64,000 bases of DNA from an uncultured Acidobacteriota bacterium. GTDB taxonomy: Bacteria > Acidobacteriota > Blastocatellia > Pyrinomonadales > Pyrinomonadaceae. Below are positions 27,687 to 36,974 of the stretch, piece after piece (position 1 is the stretch's first letter; the number at the start of each line of letters is the position of its first letter). The notes below the pieces were generated by a model that saw only the letters and a list, made by a program, of their open reading frames with translations, did no database searches and was not told the DNA's origin. The position numbers and the translations under genes were made by a program. The stretch is taken from the NCBI GenBank assembly GCA_902826795.1, contig CADEGD010000022.1, positions 1 to 64,000 of the forward strand, written 5' to 3'.

Positions 27687-30161
27687 ATGCCTGCCGCCCA
27701 ACAACCTCACAAGCCGGAGCTGCCGTTTATCGAAGTAGCATTGCCGTTGCCGGTTAGGCAAAGTTTCACTTATCGGCTTCCAGAAGAGTTGTCGCATGCC
27801 AAGATGGGAGCACGCGTTCTGGTCCCGTTCGGCCGCCGCACGCTAACCGGTTATGCGGTCGGGTTCCCTGCCCGGCTCGATCCGAAATACGATCTCAAAG
27901 CCGACGATCTCAAAAGCGTCCTCGAACTTATCGACGAAGAGCCGCTCATAACCGACGAGATCCTCGAACTCACGCGTTGGTCCGCCGAGTATTACGCCGC
28001 ATCATGGGGCGAGATGTTGAAGGCATCGCTGCCCGCCGGTATTAACGCATCGGTCGATCAGGTCGTTTCGATCACCAGCAAAGGCCGCCTCGAACTGGTC
28101 AATAATTCGTCCGCAAAAAGTAAAAAGGTTCAGCTCCTTTCACGTCTCGCTTCCGACGGCGATATCGACCTCAAGACTCTGATCGTCGACTTCGGCGAAT
28201 CTACCGCAAAGCGTGCCGTCCGCGAACTCGCCAACTCCGGACTCGCTTCGATCCGCTTCGAAACCGCAACTCCGACGGTGAAAGCCAAGCGGCGCAAGGC
28301 TGTAAAACTTATCGCCGAACCGCCCGATGATACACCGCTTACCGAACCGCAAATACGCATTCTCGAAGCTCTCAAGAGCAACAGTGACTCGGTCGCATTC
28401 ACCGATCTCCTCGAACTCGCAAACGTCGGAGCGTCGCCGATAAATACTCTCGCAAAACGAGGGATCGTCGAGGTGTTCGTGCAAGAGGTCGAACGCGATC
28501 CGCTCGCCGGAGCCGAACTGCCCAATAGCCTCGATCTAAAACTTAACGCCGAGCAGTCGTTCGTACTTTCAGAGATCTCAAACGCGGTCCGCCACGGTGA
28601 ATACAAAGCATTTCTACTCCACGGCGTCACCGGCAGCGGCAAGACCGAGGTCTACATCCGGGCTATGCAGCAGGCACTGGCGCTCGATAAGGGATCGTTG
28701 ATGCTTGTCCCGGAGATCGCGCTGACGCCGATCTTTTCACGCCGCCTCCGTGCCGCTTTCGGCGATCAGGTCGCGATCCTGCACTCCAGCCTCTCGCCGG
28801 GAGAGCGCTACGACGAATGGAGGCGGATCCGGTCCGGCAAAGCCCGCATCGTTATCGGAACTCGCTCCGCCATCTTCGCACCGATCGCAAACATCGGCCT
28901 CATCGTTATCGATGAAGAGCACGATTCGTCTTATCGCCAGAACGAATCGCCCTTCTATAGCGCACGCGACCTCGCAGTGATGCGTGCAAACCGAGCGAAC
29001 GCCGCCATCGTGCTGGGCTCCGCCACGCCGTCGCTCGAATCGTTTCACAACGCGAAGGCGGGTAAGTATCAATATCTCCAACTCCAACACCGCATCGGCG
29101 GCCGTCCGATGGCGGAGGCCGAGACGATTGATATGCGCGAGGTGTTCAAGCGGGCGGGCAAGGATGTCGTGATCTCGCAGCAGCTTATCGACGCGATCCG
29201 CGAAACGCATGCGAAAGGCGAACAGTCGATCGTGCTGCTCAACCGACGCGGATTCTCTTCCTTCGTTCTCTGCCGAAGCTGCGGCGAAACGCTCCGCTGC
29301 ATCAATTGCGACATCACACTCACCTATCACCGACGCGAGAACAAGATCACCTGCCACTACTGCAACTATTCGACGCCGACGCCGAAGGTCTGTCCGTTTT
29401 GCGAGAGCGAGTTTTTATACTTCGTCGGCCAGGGTACCGAACAGATCGAGACCATCCTCGAAAAACATTTCCCCGATCTTCGCATCGCGCGAATCGATCG
29501 TGACACGATGAAACGAAAGGGTGAGATCGACCGCCTGCTGCTCGCCTTCGACCGCGGCGACATCGATATGCTCGTCGGCACGCAGATGCTCGCTAAGGGA
29601 CACGATTTTCATAACGTGACTCTTGTTGGCGTGATATCCGTCGATGCGGGATTGGGAATGCCGGACTTTCGCTCGGCGGAAAGGACGTTTCAATTGCTTA
29701 CGCAGGTCGCGGGCCGAGCGGGCCGGGGCGATCTTCCAGGCCGCGTGCTCATCCAGACTTATCATCCCGAACACTACGCGCTCCGATACGCCGTCGAGCA
29801 GAACTACGAAAGGTTTTACGACCATGAGATCCGCTTTCGCGAGCGGATGTCATACCCGCCTGTCGTCTCACTCGCGTCCGTTCTCATCCGCCATCCGGAT
29901 CTCGAAACCGCGCAAAAACAGGCGGCGATACTCAAACAAGCGCTCGACCACGCTAACGCCGACAAATCTGTCCGCATCATCGGCCCCGCATTGGCATCCA
30001 TCTCGCGGCTCAAAAACGAATACCGCCTCCAGATAATCCTTCGCTCCCAAAGCCGCAAGCAACTCCGCAAAACTCTCGACACCGCCCTAGACCAAGCCCC
30101 CGTTCTCGGCGGCGACCTCCGACGTTACAATGTTGAAATCGACCCGCTAAACCTGCTCTAA
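27687..30161 (+). CDS. priA: Primosomal replication helicase PriA (N')
   Basis: 824 aa, slightly longer than E. coli PriA. The 3'-DNA-binding domain has RQSFTYRLPEELSHAKMGARVLVPFGRR. A winged-helix region follows. Superfamily-2 helicase motifs are HGVTGSGKTEVY (Walker A), DEEHDSSYRQNESPFYSARDLAV (DEEH box) and VLGSATPSLES. The zinc-binding insertion has CRSCGETLRCINCDITL and CHYCNY...CPFCES. Later motifs are GTQMLAKGHDFHNVTLVGV and QVAGRAGRGDLPGRV. It reloads the replisome at stalled forks. Confidence 0.97.
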   Translation: MPAAQQPHKPELPFIEVALPLPVRQSFTYRLPEELSHAKMGARVLVPFGRRTLTGYAVGFPARLDPKYDLKADDLKSVLELIDEEPLITDEILELTRWSAEYYAASWGEMLKASLPAGINASVDQVVSITSKGRLELVNNSSAKSKKVQLLSRLASDGDIDLKTLIVDFGESTAKRAVRELANSGLASIRFETATPTVKAKRRKAVKLIAEPPDDTPLTEPQIRILEALKSNSDSVAFTDLLELANVGASPINTLAKRGIVEVFVQEVERDPLAGAELPNSLDLKLNAEQSFVLSEISNAVRHGEYKAFLLHGVTGSGKTEVYIRAMQQALALDKGSLMLVPEIALTPIFSRRLRAAFGDQVAILHSSLSPGERYDEWRRIRSGKARIVIGTRSAIFAPIANIGLIVIDEEHDSSYRQNESPFYSARDLAVMRANRANAAIVLGSATPSLESFHNAKAGKYQYLQLQHRIGGRPMAEAETIDMREVFKRAGKDVVISQQLIDAIRETHAKGEQSIVLLNRRGFSSFVLCRSCGETLRCINCDITLTYHRRENKITCHYCNYSTPTPKVCPFCESEFLYFVGQGTEQIETILEKHFPDLRIARIDRDTMKRKGEIDRLLLAFDRGDIDMLVGTQMLAKGHDFHNVTLVGVISVDAGLGMPDFRSAERTFQLLTQVAGRAGRGDLPGRVLIQTYHPEHYALRYAVEQNYERFYDHEIRFRERMSYPPVVSLASVLIRHPDLETAQKQAAILKQALDHANADKSVRIIGPALASISRLKNEYRLQIILRSQSRKQLRKTLDTALDQAPVLGGDLRRYNVEIDPLNLL

Positions 30162-30179
30162 CGAGGCCGCAATACTCTC

Positions 30180-30212
30180 TTCACCGTTTCTTCATAAAAC
30201 CTTCAGCAATTC
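30180..30212 (+). promoter_or_regulatory. Three 11-bp direct repeats starting TTCA (Pho-box-like)
   Basis: TTCACCGTTTC, TTCATAAAACC and TTCAGCAATTC follow one another exactly, so TTCA recurs every 11 bp. Direct 11-bp half-sites are the binding pattern of OmpR/PhoB-type regulators. The array ends ~70 bp before the FAD monooxygenase start. An overlapping inverted repeat (CAGCAATT 30204-30211, AATTGCTG 30221-30228) is also present. Confidence 0.45.
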
Positions 30213-30280
30213 ATAAAGAAAATTGCTGCGTTGCGAAGCTACACTTGGCACATTACGCACTAATAGCGGGAAAAATACAT

Positions 30281-31669
30281 ATGAATAAAGATATTGCAAA
30301 GCGACGAGTGATCGTTATCGGAGGAAGCATTGCAGGTTTGCTTGCTGCTCGCGTCGTCGCGGATCACTTCGACGAAGTTACGCTGATAGAACGCGATGAC
30401 CTGCCCCTGGAGCCTCATCAGAGAAGAGGCGTCCCGCATGGACATCATGCACATGCGATCCTGGCGAGTGGTCAGAAGGTCCTTGACGAGTTGTTCCCCG
30501 GATTCTGCCGTCATCTTCTCGATGCGGGAGCTTTGTCGGCCGACTCTCTTAATGACGGAACTTGGTTTTTCGAAGGAGCGGCGTTAGCGAAAGCACCGAG
30601 CGGTACTAGCGGCGTTCTTTCAAGCCGTCCCTTCCTCGAGGCGGAGGTCCGGCGACAGGTACGCTCTCTTGCCAATGTCCGATTCCTTTGCGGCGAATCC
30701 GTCCGCGGCCTCCTCACCGACGACGGGCAAAACCGGGTAACTGCGGCGGTAACAGACACTCAAACCATTGAGGCCGATCTGATAATCGACGCGACCGGTC
30801 GTGGGTCTAAAAGCGACAGCTGGCTTCGCTCGCTTGGCTACGATGCGGCACGAGAAGAAAAGGTCGGGATTGATCTGGTCTACACAACCCGCGGCTTTTC
30901 AGCACATGCGGGGTTTCTTTCAGACGAAAGATTCATCGTCATAGCTCCAACCCCTCATGGAAAGCGAGGCGGTGTCGTCGCCCTTCAGGAAAGCGGACAG
31001 GCGATTGTTACGTTGTTCGGGCATTTCGGCAACGTCGCGCCAACGGAACTCAGCGAATTTATCGCTTATGCAAAGACTCTGCCTTCGCGCAAGATATACG
31101 ATGCGATCAAAGATGCCGAACCAGTCGGCGAGCCGATGACCTTCAGATTCCCCGCAAGCACTCGCCGGCACTATCAGGAACTTAAACGATTTCCGAAAGG
31201 GTTTCTCGTCTTTGGCGATGCGGTCTGCAGTTTCAATCCCATCTACGGACAAGGAATGTCTGTGGCGGCACTCCAGGCGAAAACATTGGCAAGCGTCCTT
31301 GAGGCAGGCGAAGAGAACCTCGCGTTGCGATTCTTCCGATCGGCATCGAAGGTGATCGACAATCCGTGGAGCATTGCAGTGGGCGGTGATCTGAAGATGC
31401 CGGAAACGTCAGGACTGCGGACCGCTTCGGTCAAATTCATCAACTGGTATATCGGTAACGTTCATAAGCTTGCTCATCATGACCCGAAGACCGCTATAGC
31501 GTTCATTAAAGTTGCTCAGCTGCTTGAAGAGCCGAGCACACTAATGCGCCCTGGACTGGCATTAAAAGTTCTCGCGGCCGCTACTCGTCGAAAACTTTCT
31601 GGGCATGCGGCTTCGCAGAAGGAACGGAGTCCGATCCGAGCGGACACAGCGGTCAGAACCGGATCATGA
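30281..31669 (+). CDS. FAD-dependent monooxygenase/oxidoreductase (PHBH fold)
   Basis: 462 aa from the ATG at 30281; an in-frame TTG at 30245 is less likely. The dinucleotide-binding motif is VIVIGGSIAGLLAARVV...VTLIERD, followed by RRGVPHGHHAHAILASG. The mid-protein DATGRGS motif and FLVFGDAVCSFNPIYGQGMSVAALQA (the FAD ribityl GD motif) place it in the class A flavoprotein monooxygenase-like group. The C-terminal ~100 residues are helical. It may oxidise a lipid or aromatic substrate; specificity is not visible. It is convergent with the permease gene, 7 bp apart. Confidence 0.85.
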   Translation: MNKDIAKRRVIVIGGSIAGLLAARVVADHFDEVTLIERDDLPLEPHQRRGVPHGHHAHAILASGQKVLDELFPGFCRHLLDAGALSADSLNDGTWFFEGAALAKAPSGTSGVLSSRPFLEAEVRRQVRSLANVRFLCGESVRGLLTDDGQNRVTAAVTDTQTIEADLIIDATGRGSKSDSWLRSLGYDAAREEKVGIDLVYTTRGFSAHAGFLSDERFIVIAPTPHGKRGGVVALQESGQAIVTLFGHFGNVAPTELSEFIAYAKTLPSRKIYDAIKDAEPVGEPMTFRFPASTRRHYQELKRFPKGFLVFGDAVCSFNPIYGQGMSVAALQAKTLASVLEAGEENLALRFFRSASKVIDNPWSIAVGGDLKMPETSGLRTASVKFINWYIGNVHKLAHHDPKTAIAFIKVAQLLEEPSTLMRPGLALKVLAAATRRKLSGHAASQKERSPIRADTAVRTGS

Positions 31670-31676
31670 TCAAACG

Positions 31677-33620
31677 TCATCCCCCGACGTGAACGCTCGG
31701 GCGCAACTCGGGGTCGGGCTCGGCTTGGCGGAGGATCTCGCGGGTGATGGGGGCGGTGTCGCCTTCGCCGAACAGAATGTAGCGGATCAGGTACTTGATC
31801 GGGTTGCCCTCGCTCCAGCCGAAATAGACGTGCGGGATCGTGTTGGTCGTGTTGCGAATGTGCAACAGCAACGCGGCGATCGCGTTCGGTACTGCGGGAG
31901 ACTTCGTTCGGAGGATCTTGTATCCGCCAATGTCGACGCCCGATATCTGGAGCTTTCCGGTAAACTCCGAGGCATCACCGACGTCAATCTCGTAAAACAA
32001 GATCGGGTCGGTTGACGGAATGTGATTATCGATCCGCTTCTCGTGTTCCTTAAATCGATACTCGGTCACGTCTCCAGTTTCTCGTCGGTTTGTCACGATT
32101 CGCACGTCGCCTTCAGATGACAGATCTTCAAGAAACTCCTTCGCAGTTGCGTCAAGCTCGATCTTCTCGATGCGGATCTCCGTCGTCCTCATCGCCCGCG
32201 ATACGAACGATGCGATCACGATGCCGGCTATAAAGAACGCGGCGATCTTGATGCCGTCAGGCCGCTCGACAATGTTTGTGATCGTTGTATACGCGAACAC
32301 AACCGAGATCGACATGAAGATCCATTTTACGGCTTCTTTCCGATACCACGCAGAGATGGTCACGGCGATCGCTGCTGATGTCATGAGCACCAATACGCCG
32401 GTTGCGTACGCCCCGCCTTGCGCTTCGACATCCGCCTCGAAGATATAAGTGATCGCAAAACAGATGGTCGCGAACACGATCACCAACGGCCGCGTGGCCC
32501 TTGCCCAGTTTGGCGCCATACCGTATCGCGGCAAGTATCGTGGGACGATGTTCAGCAATCCGGCCATCGCAGACGCTCCAGCAAACCAAAGTATGAGGAT
32601 CGTGCTGATGTCGTAAACGGTGCCGAAGACTTCGCCGAGGTACGCGTGTGCGATAAACGCCAATGCCCTGCCCGACGCCTCACCGCCCTGAGCAAATTGA
32701 GCCGGCGGGATCAAGAGCGTGGTGACAAAGCTGCTGCAGATCAGGAAAAAGCTCATGATCACGGCGGCCATCATCAGCAGTCGCCGAGTCTTCTTGATGC
32801 GGCCCGGATTCTCAACAAGTGGCATCACCGCAACACCGGTTTCGAATCCCGAAAGGCCAAGTGCAAGTTTCGGAAACACAAGCAGCGACAATCCGATGAT
32901 CGCGAGCAGAGATCGCGGTTCGGTTAGTCCACCGGCGGTCGTCGTCGTAAACAGTGCGTCTTTCCAGTTTGTTATCAAGCCCGGATTCAACGATATCTCA
33001 TAGAATCCAGTCGCGACGACGACAACATTTAGTCCGAGATATGCAATAACAAGGAACACAGCAATGCCGATCGCTTCCTTAAAACCCTTTAGAAATACGA
33101 CCGCCAATGTTGCGACCAGAAGAAACGTCACCGCCACCGGATGATCGAGACTCGGAAAATGCTCTTCGATGTATGGGTTATGAATAATATGTTCAGTGGC
33201 GTCAGCCGCGGAAAGCGTGATCGTTATCACGAAATCGGTTGCAACGAAGCCGAGGAGCATCAGCACGAAGAGCTTTCCTTTCCATCTGGAAAGCAGGCGT
33301 TCGAGCATCGAGATCGAACCCTGTCCGTGCGGGCTTTCGGCAGCCACTCGTTTGTATATCGGCAGTGCTCCGAACAGGGTAAGCAGGATGAGAATGATCG
33401 TAGCTATCGGAGATAGGGCTCCCGCCGCAACGAATGCTATTCCCGGCTGATATCCAAGCGTCGAAAAGTAGTCGACACCGGTCAGACACATCACTTGCCA
33501 CCATTTATGCTGGTGATGTTTATTCGCCGCCGCTCCTGCCGCATCCACCGGCCTGACGCCCTGCAAAAACCAATCTTTAAACCCGCCCTTCCCGCTTACC
33601 GTTGTAACTGCTGATGCCAT
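31677..33620 (-). CDS. APC-superfamily permease, KimA-like (possible K+ importer)
   Basis: 647 aa from the ATG at 33620, preceded by GGAAG; a TTG eight codons earlier is possible. It has about 12 membrane helices, beginning with [25 protein letters not shown] ~150-residue cytoplasmic C-terminal domain follows (from [22 protein letters not shown]). The length and soluble tail are closer to KimA/KUP-type potassium-proton symporters than to short amino acid permeases. The gene is the last of a minus-strand run that starts with a KdpD-like kinase and KdpE-like regulator, which makes K+ a plausible substrate. Amino acid transport cannot be excluded. Confidence 0.75.
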   Translation of the reverse strand: MASAVTTVSGKGGFKDWFLQGVRPVDAAGAAANKHHQHKWWQVMCLTGVDYFSTLGYQPGIAFVAAGALSPIATIILILLTLFGALPIYKRVAAESPHGQGSISMLERLLSRWKGKLFVLMLLGFVATDFVITITLSAADATEHIIHNPYIEEHFPSLDHPVAVTFLLVATLAVVFLKGFKEAIGIAVFLVIAYLGLNVVVVATGFYEISLNPGLITNWKDALFTTTTAGGLTEPRSLLAIIGLSLLVFPKLALGLSGFETGVAVMPLVENPGRIKKTRRLLMMAAVIMSFFLICSSFVTTLLIPPAQFAQGGEASGRALAFIAHAYLGEVFGTVYDISTILILWFAGASAMAGLLNIVPRYLPRYGMAPNWARATRPLVIVFATICFAITYIFEADVEAQGGAYATGVLVLMTSAAIAVTISAWYRKEAVKWIFMSISVVFAYTTITNIVERPDGIKIAAFFIAGIVIASFVSRAMRTTEIRIEKIELDATAKEFLEDLSSEGDVRIVTNRRETGDVTEYRFKEHEKRIDNHIPSTDPILFYEIDVGDASEFTGKLQISGVDIGGYKILRTKSPAVPNAIAALLLHIRNTTNTIPHVYFGWSEGNPIKYLIRYILFGEGDTAPITREILRQAEPDPELRPSVHVGG

Positions 33621-33665
33621 TTTCTTCCGTAGTCTAGATGCCAATTGGTGAGGCTCTCATAAGCC

Positions 33666-33684
33666 CCATAAAGATTTTGTAAAG
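33666..33684 (-). promoter_or_regulatory. Repeated 19-bp motif before the permease gene (copy 2)
   Basis: CCATAAAGATTTTGTAAAG matches 34019-34037 at 16 of 19 positions. On the minus strand it reads CTTTAC-N5-TTTATGG, two similar half-sites offset by 11 bp. It lies directly after the small membrane protein's stop and ~45 bp before the permease ATG. Confidence 0.6.
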
Positions 33685-33685
33685 G

Positions 33686-33961
33686 TCACGCGCGATCTTT
33701 CAGCTCTTGAAGCCGATCCATCGCATGAGCAAATCCCATAAATGCGGTAAGCGATAAAACTATCAAGACCGGCACGGCTAGCCGTACGCCTGAATTCGGC
33801 TCAATGACTCCCTCCGCCGTCAGGAAGGAAAGCAGCAGCCCGGCAATTCCCCCGCCAACCCCGACTATCGCCGAACCGCCGAGGGCACATGCCCAAAACG
33901 CTTTTTTTAGATTCGAAGCCGCGGGGGCTTCAATTACTTTGTTCGTCTCTATTGCCTGCAT
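33686..33961 (-). CDS. Small two-helix membrane protein
   Basis: 91 aa. Two hydrophobic segments (ACALGGSAIVGVGGGIAGLLLSFL and LAVPVLIVLSLTAFMGFAHAM) are separated by a short loop, with a charged C-terminal end (DRLQELKDRA). No family is recognised. It sits between the response regulator gene and the permease gene, each flanked by the repeated 19-bp motif, so it probably belongs to the same regulon. It could be a small accessory subunit of the transporter (compare KdpF in Kdp systems), but that is speculation. Confidence 0.6.
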   Translation of the reverse strand: MQAIETNKVIEAPAASNLKKAFWACALGGSAIVGVGGGIAGLLLSFLTAEGVIEPNSGVRLAVPVLIVLSLTAFMGFAHAMDRLQELKDRA

Positions 33962-34018
33962 AGTCCCTCTCGTACATCCTCAATGTACGGCGGAGGAAAT
34001 AAAGGCCGGATAAACGGG

Positions 34019-34037
34019 CCATAAAAAGTTCGTAAAG
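34019..34037 (-). promoter_or_regulatory. Repeated 19-bp motif before the small membrane protein gene (copy 1)
   Basis: CCATAAAAAGTTCGTAAAG lies right after the response regulator's stop codon and ~60 bp before the small membrane protein start. It is the partner of the motif at 33666-33684. The 11-bp offset of the TTTA half-sites suits an OmpR-family regulator such as the one encoded immediately upstream. Confidence 0.6.
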
Positions 34038-34038
34038 A

Positions 34039-34728
34039 TTATTTTGAAGGTGTGAAGCGGTAACCGACCCACGGCTCGGTCAAAATGTAGCGGGGTTTGG
34101 AGGGTGTAGCCTCGATCTTTTTCCGAAGATTGCCAACGAAAACCCGAAGGTATTCGGTCTGTTCGGTGTAATCGCCGCCCCAGATCTTTGATAGCAAGGT
34201 ACGGTGAGTTATCACGCGGTCGTGATGTTCGATCAGGTAGGCTAGCAAATCGAACTCTTTCGGTGTCAGGTGGACGTTACTTCCATTAACGCTGACTTCC
34301 CTTTTCGAATGATCGAGTGTGAAGTCGCCGACACTTACGACGGTTTGCTCCTCGACTTCCGACGGTCCGCGACGAAGTGACGCTCGGACGCGAGCGAGTA
34401 GCTCGTTCATCCCAAAAGGCTTCGTAATAAAATCGTCTGCACCGGCGTCGAGTGCGTCGACCTTGGTCTGCTCTTCGCCCTTCACAGAAAGCACGATTAT
34501 CGGTACGTCAGACGCCCCGCGGATCGACTTACATACCTCGATCCCGCTCATTCCGGGCATTGAAAGATCGGTGATAACGAGATCAGGATGAAAGTCGCTG
34601 AACGTATCCATTCCCGACTCGCCGTCCGCAGCCGTCCGAACGTCATATCGATGAGCTCCAAGGCTTCGCTTCAGTACACGCGTGATTTGAAACTCATCGT
34701 CGATGACTAAGATCCTTTTCGGTGTCAT
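34039..34728 (-). CDS. KdpE-like OmpR-family response regulator
   Basis: 229 aa. The receiver has DDE at residues 10-12 and the phospho-acceptor Asp in VITDLSMPGMSG. The C-terminal winged helix (VSVGDFTLDHSKREVSVNGSNVHLTPKEFDLLAYLIEHHDRVITHRTLLSKIWG...YLRVFVGNLRKKIE) closely follows KdpE. The cognate kinase gene lies just upstream (34866). It probably regulates the genes that follow through the duplicated motif. No kdpFABC genes are present in the window. Confidence 0.9.
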   Translation of the reverse strand: MTPKRILVIDDEFQITRVLKRSLGAHRYDVRTAADGESGMDTFSDFHPDLVITDLSMPGMSGIEVCKSIRGASDVPIIVLSVKGEEQTKVDALDAGADDFITKPFGMNELLARVRASLRRGPSEVEEQTVVSVGDFTLDHSKREVSVNGSNVHLTPKEFDLLAYLIEHHDRVITHRTLLSKIWGGDYTEQTEYLRVFVGNLRKKIEATPSKPRYILTEPWVGYRFTPSK

Positions 34729-34865
34729 TCTCCTTCCCGTTTTCTATTTTCGTGTATCGCGTGTTTCTCAAAATTCCTCTCATCTTCTTCCTTCCTGTTC
34801 ATCTTCTTCTGTGGTGAAAATTTTCCGGAAAACACTGAACGAGAAGAACGACACGACTCCCGTGC

Positions 34866-36065
34866 TTACGAAGGTGGAGTGGCAGCCGTTTTGGCTGACG
34901 GGGTGGTTCTATCGTTACCACCGACATCGACACTCAATGGCAGACGAACTACAAATTTGGTGACAAATGCGCCATCGCCGTCTTCGATCCGTATCGATCC
35001 GCCTTGCGATTCGACGATACCTTTCGCGATCGCAAGTCCCAAACCGAGCCCGCTGCCGGTACGGTGGATATCCTGTTCCTTCGTACGAAAAAATTTATCG
35101 AAGACCCGCTCTCGCATCGCCGGATCGATCCCGCATCCCTGATCCTGCACGATCAGGAGGACTTCATCTGCCGAAGGTATGGCGGAGATCGCGATCGTTG
35201 TTCCATCCTTCGAGTACTTAGCCGCGTTATCGATCAACGTAAAGACAACTTCCGAGATCGAAGCTGCGTCAGCATAGACGTCGGTGATTTCCGGTGGAAT
35301 CTCAACCCTAACGGTGCGTCGCGACACCGCCCGCTTTGCTCGCTCGACCGCATTGCCGATGATCTCTTCGACCGACGCCGGCCGCAGCCGAAGCCCCATC
35401 GCATCCGCCTCGACCTTCGCGATTCCGACCATTCCCTCGATAAACTCGTTCAACCGATCAGTCTCTTCTTCAATGATATCGAGAAATTCCTGCCTCGATT
35501 CTCCATCGAGCAGCTTCTCCCGCGAATCTTCGATCAGCGTCGTCACCGACGCCTTGATCGATGTCAGCGGAGTTCGAAGGTCGTGGGTGACGGCGTCGAG
35601 CAGAGCGGACTTCAACTTCTCGCTTTTCCGCAGCGCCTCGGCCTCGCTCGCCTGCTCGAAGGCTCCTCGCAGCTCTTGGTAAAGCCGCTCGATCTCAACC
35701 TTTCTCGCCTCACTCTCCTCCGCTTGTCGGCGCGCATATCCCGAAAGCTGCCCAGAGATCAGCGCCGTGATGACAAATGTACCGAAAGCGATCCAGTTTT
35801 CAGGGCCTGAAATATTGAAGGTATGAAACGGCGGCAGGAAAAAGAAGTTGAAGCATGCGATTGCTGCGACCGAAGCGACCAGCCCAGACGTACTGCCGAA
35901 AAGCGTCGAGGCGAACAGCACGACCAACAGCAGAGTCAACGCAACCTCCGTCGGCGTCAGAAATTCTCGGAGCGGCAGGAATGCGAGTGTAACGACCAGC
36001 ACCGTGCCCGCCGCGATGACATTTCGCAGCCCGCGGCTCCACTTATCCAATCTAACCAACGCCAC
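34866..36065 (-). CDS. Short KdpD-like sensor histidine kinase (DUF4118)
   Basis: 399 aa. The N-terminal ~100 residues are the four-helix KdpD membrane domain (from VIAAGTVLVVTLAFLPLREFLTP, with FNFFFLPPFHTFNISGPENWIAF). HisKA has DAVTHDLRTPLTSIKASVT. The HATPase has FTLIDNAAKYSKDG, VQDQGCGI and [20 protein letters not shown]. It lacks both the KdpD N-terminal sensor domain with its ATP-binding fold and the USP domain, so it is a truncated-type KdpD. It pairs with the regulator gene 137 bp downstream. Confidence 0.9.
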   Translation of the reverse strand: MALVRLDKWSRGLRNVIAAGTVLVVTLAFLPLREFLTPTEVALTLLLVVLFASTLFGSTSGLVASVAAIACFNFFFLPPFHTFNISGPENWIAFGTFVITALISGQLSGYARRQAEESEARKVEIERLYQELRGAFEQASEAEALRKSEKLKSALLDAVTHDLRTPLTSIKASVTTLIEDSREKLLDGESRQEFLDIIEEETDRLNEFIEGMVGIAKVEADAMGLRLRPASVEEIIGNAVERAKRAVSRRTVRVEIPPEITDVYADAASISEVVFTLIDNAAKYSKDGTTIAISAIPSADEVLLIVQDQGCGIDPAMRERVFDKFFRTKEQDIHRTGSGLGLGLAIAKGIVESQGGSIRIEDGDGAFVTKFVVRLPLSVDVGGNDRTTPSAKTAATPPS

Positions 36066-36217
36066 GGGTCAAGACGGTACCGTTTTGCTGGTCAGTAATC
36101 AACCCGCGAGAAGATATGATGGTGGCCGTAGGCCGCAGATTGGCATTGCTGCTGTATATTCAGCGATCTACAGATCCCGATATTTCGCCCGGGAGAGCGA
36201 GAAAAGCCCGATATGAC

Positions 36218-36829
36218 TCAGTTTACGGCGGCGGAGCTTATCGAAGCGTGACCGAATTTAACTTGGGCGTAGATTTCCGACAGCGAGACCTTGCAGTTGA
36301 TGGATTCCATCGCGAGCACGTCATCCCGCTCGTTATAGATCTTATAGATCCACTGCTTTGCGTTCTGCTTGGCGTAATGCTCAATCCGCATCTCGTCCTC
36401 TTTTACGAGAATGCACTCGCGTATACTGTCCATCGCCAGGAAGGCTTCAAGCTTCTGGGTTTTGTCTGAAGTGTTCGTAGCGCTCGATATGATCTCCAAT
36501 ACAACAGTCGGGTTCAGCAGCAGGTCGGCGTTCTGATCTCCAAATGCGGGATCGCCGTTCACCACTACCACATCCGGATAGCAGATGAAATTATTGCGCA
36601 GCCTCACACGCATGTTGCCGATGTAAATGTCATTTTTAGCCCCGTGAATACGGCTGCCGATGGCGACCGCTGCGTTGGAAACGATAAGGTTATGCCAGCG
36701 GTTTGACCCCGAGCGTCCTATTACTCTTCCATTGTGAAATTCGTTTTTTGCCGGGCTTTGTCGTTCTGCCATAAGATAATCGTCTGAGGTCCTGTATTTA
36801 GGTGTGCTGCTGAGGGGATTTTGAGTCAT
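36218..36829 (-). CDS. Uma2 family putative endonuclease (DUF820, PD-(D/E)XK fold)
   Basis: 203 aa from the ATG at 36829, which has AGGA at a suitable distance; the frame stays open upstream. Family signatures: SDDYLMAERQSPAKNEFHNGRVI, FICYPDVVVVNGDP (first acidic residue), NPTVVLEIISSATNTSDKTQKLEAFL (Glu and the D..K element) and ECILVKEDE. Uma2 proteins have a restriction-nuclease fold and occur in many copies in Cyanobacteria and Acidobacteriota, but their role is unsettled. It is divergent from lpxD. Confidence 0.88.
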   Translation of the reverse strand: MTQNPLSSTPKYRTSDDYLMAERQSPAKNEFHNGRVIGRSGSNRWHNLIVSNAAVAIGSRIHGAKNDIYIGNMRVRLRNNFICYPDVVVVNGDPAFGDQNADLLLNPTVVLEIISSATNTSDKTQKLEAFLAMDSIRECILVKEDEMRIEHYAKQNAKQWIYKIYNERDDVLAMESINCKVSLSEIYAQVKFGHASISSAAVN

Positions 36830-36974
36830 ACTTCGTTCCTGCTCCTTTAAGGTGGTAATGGAGTAAATCGCGTGTGCGGTGGGCAGCAAAGTTTTTGGGG
36901 GACTTTGTAAGGGGAAAGTTGTCTGGTAAAAAATAGTTTTACACACCAACCTTCAACTTTTCAAGGTACTTGAT

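Noticed and set aside
36218-36829. Uma2 protein, VapBC and CHAT protease as one defence island
   Set aside because: They are tens of kilobases apart and surrounded by housekeeping genes, with no known defence gene set adjacent.
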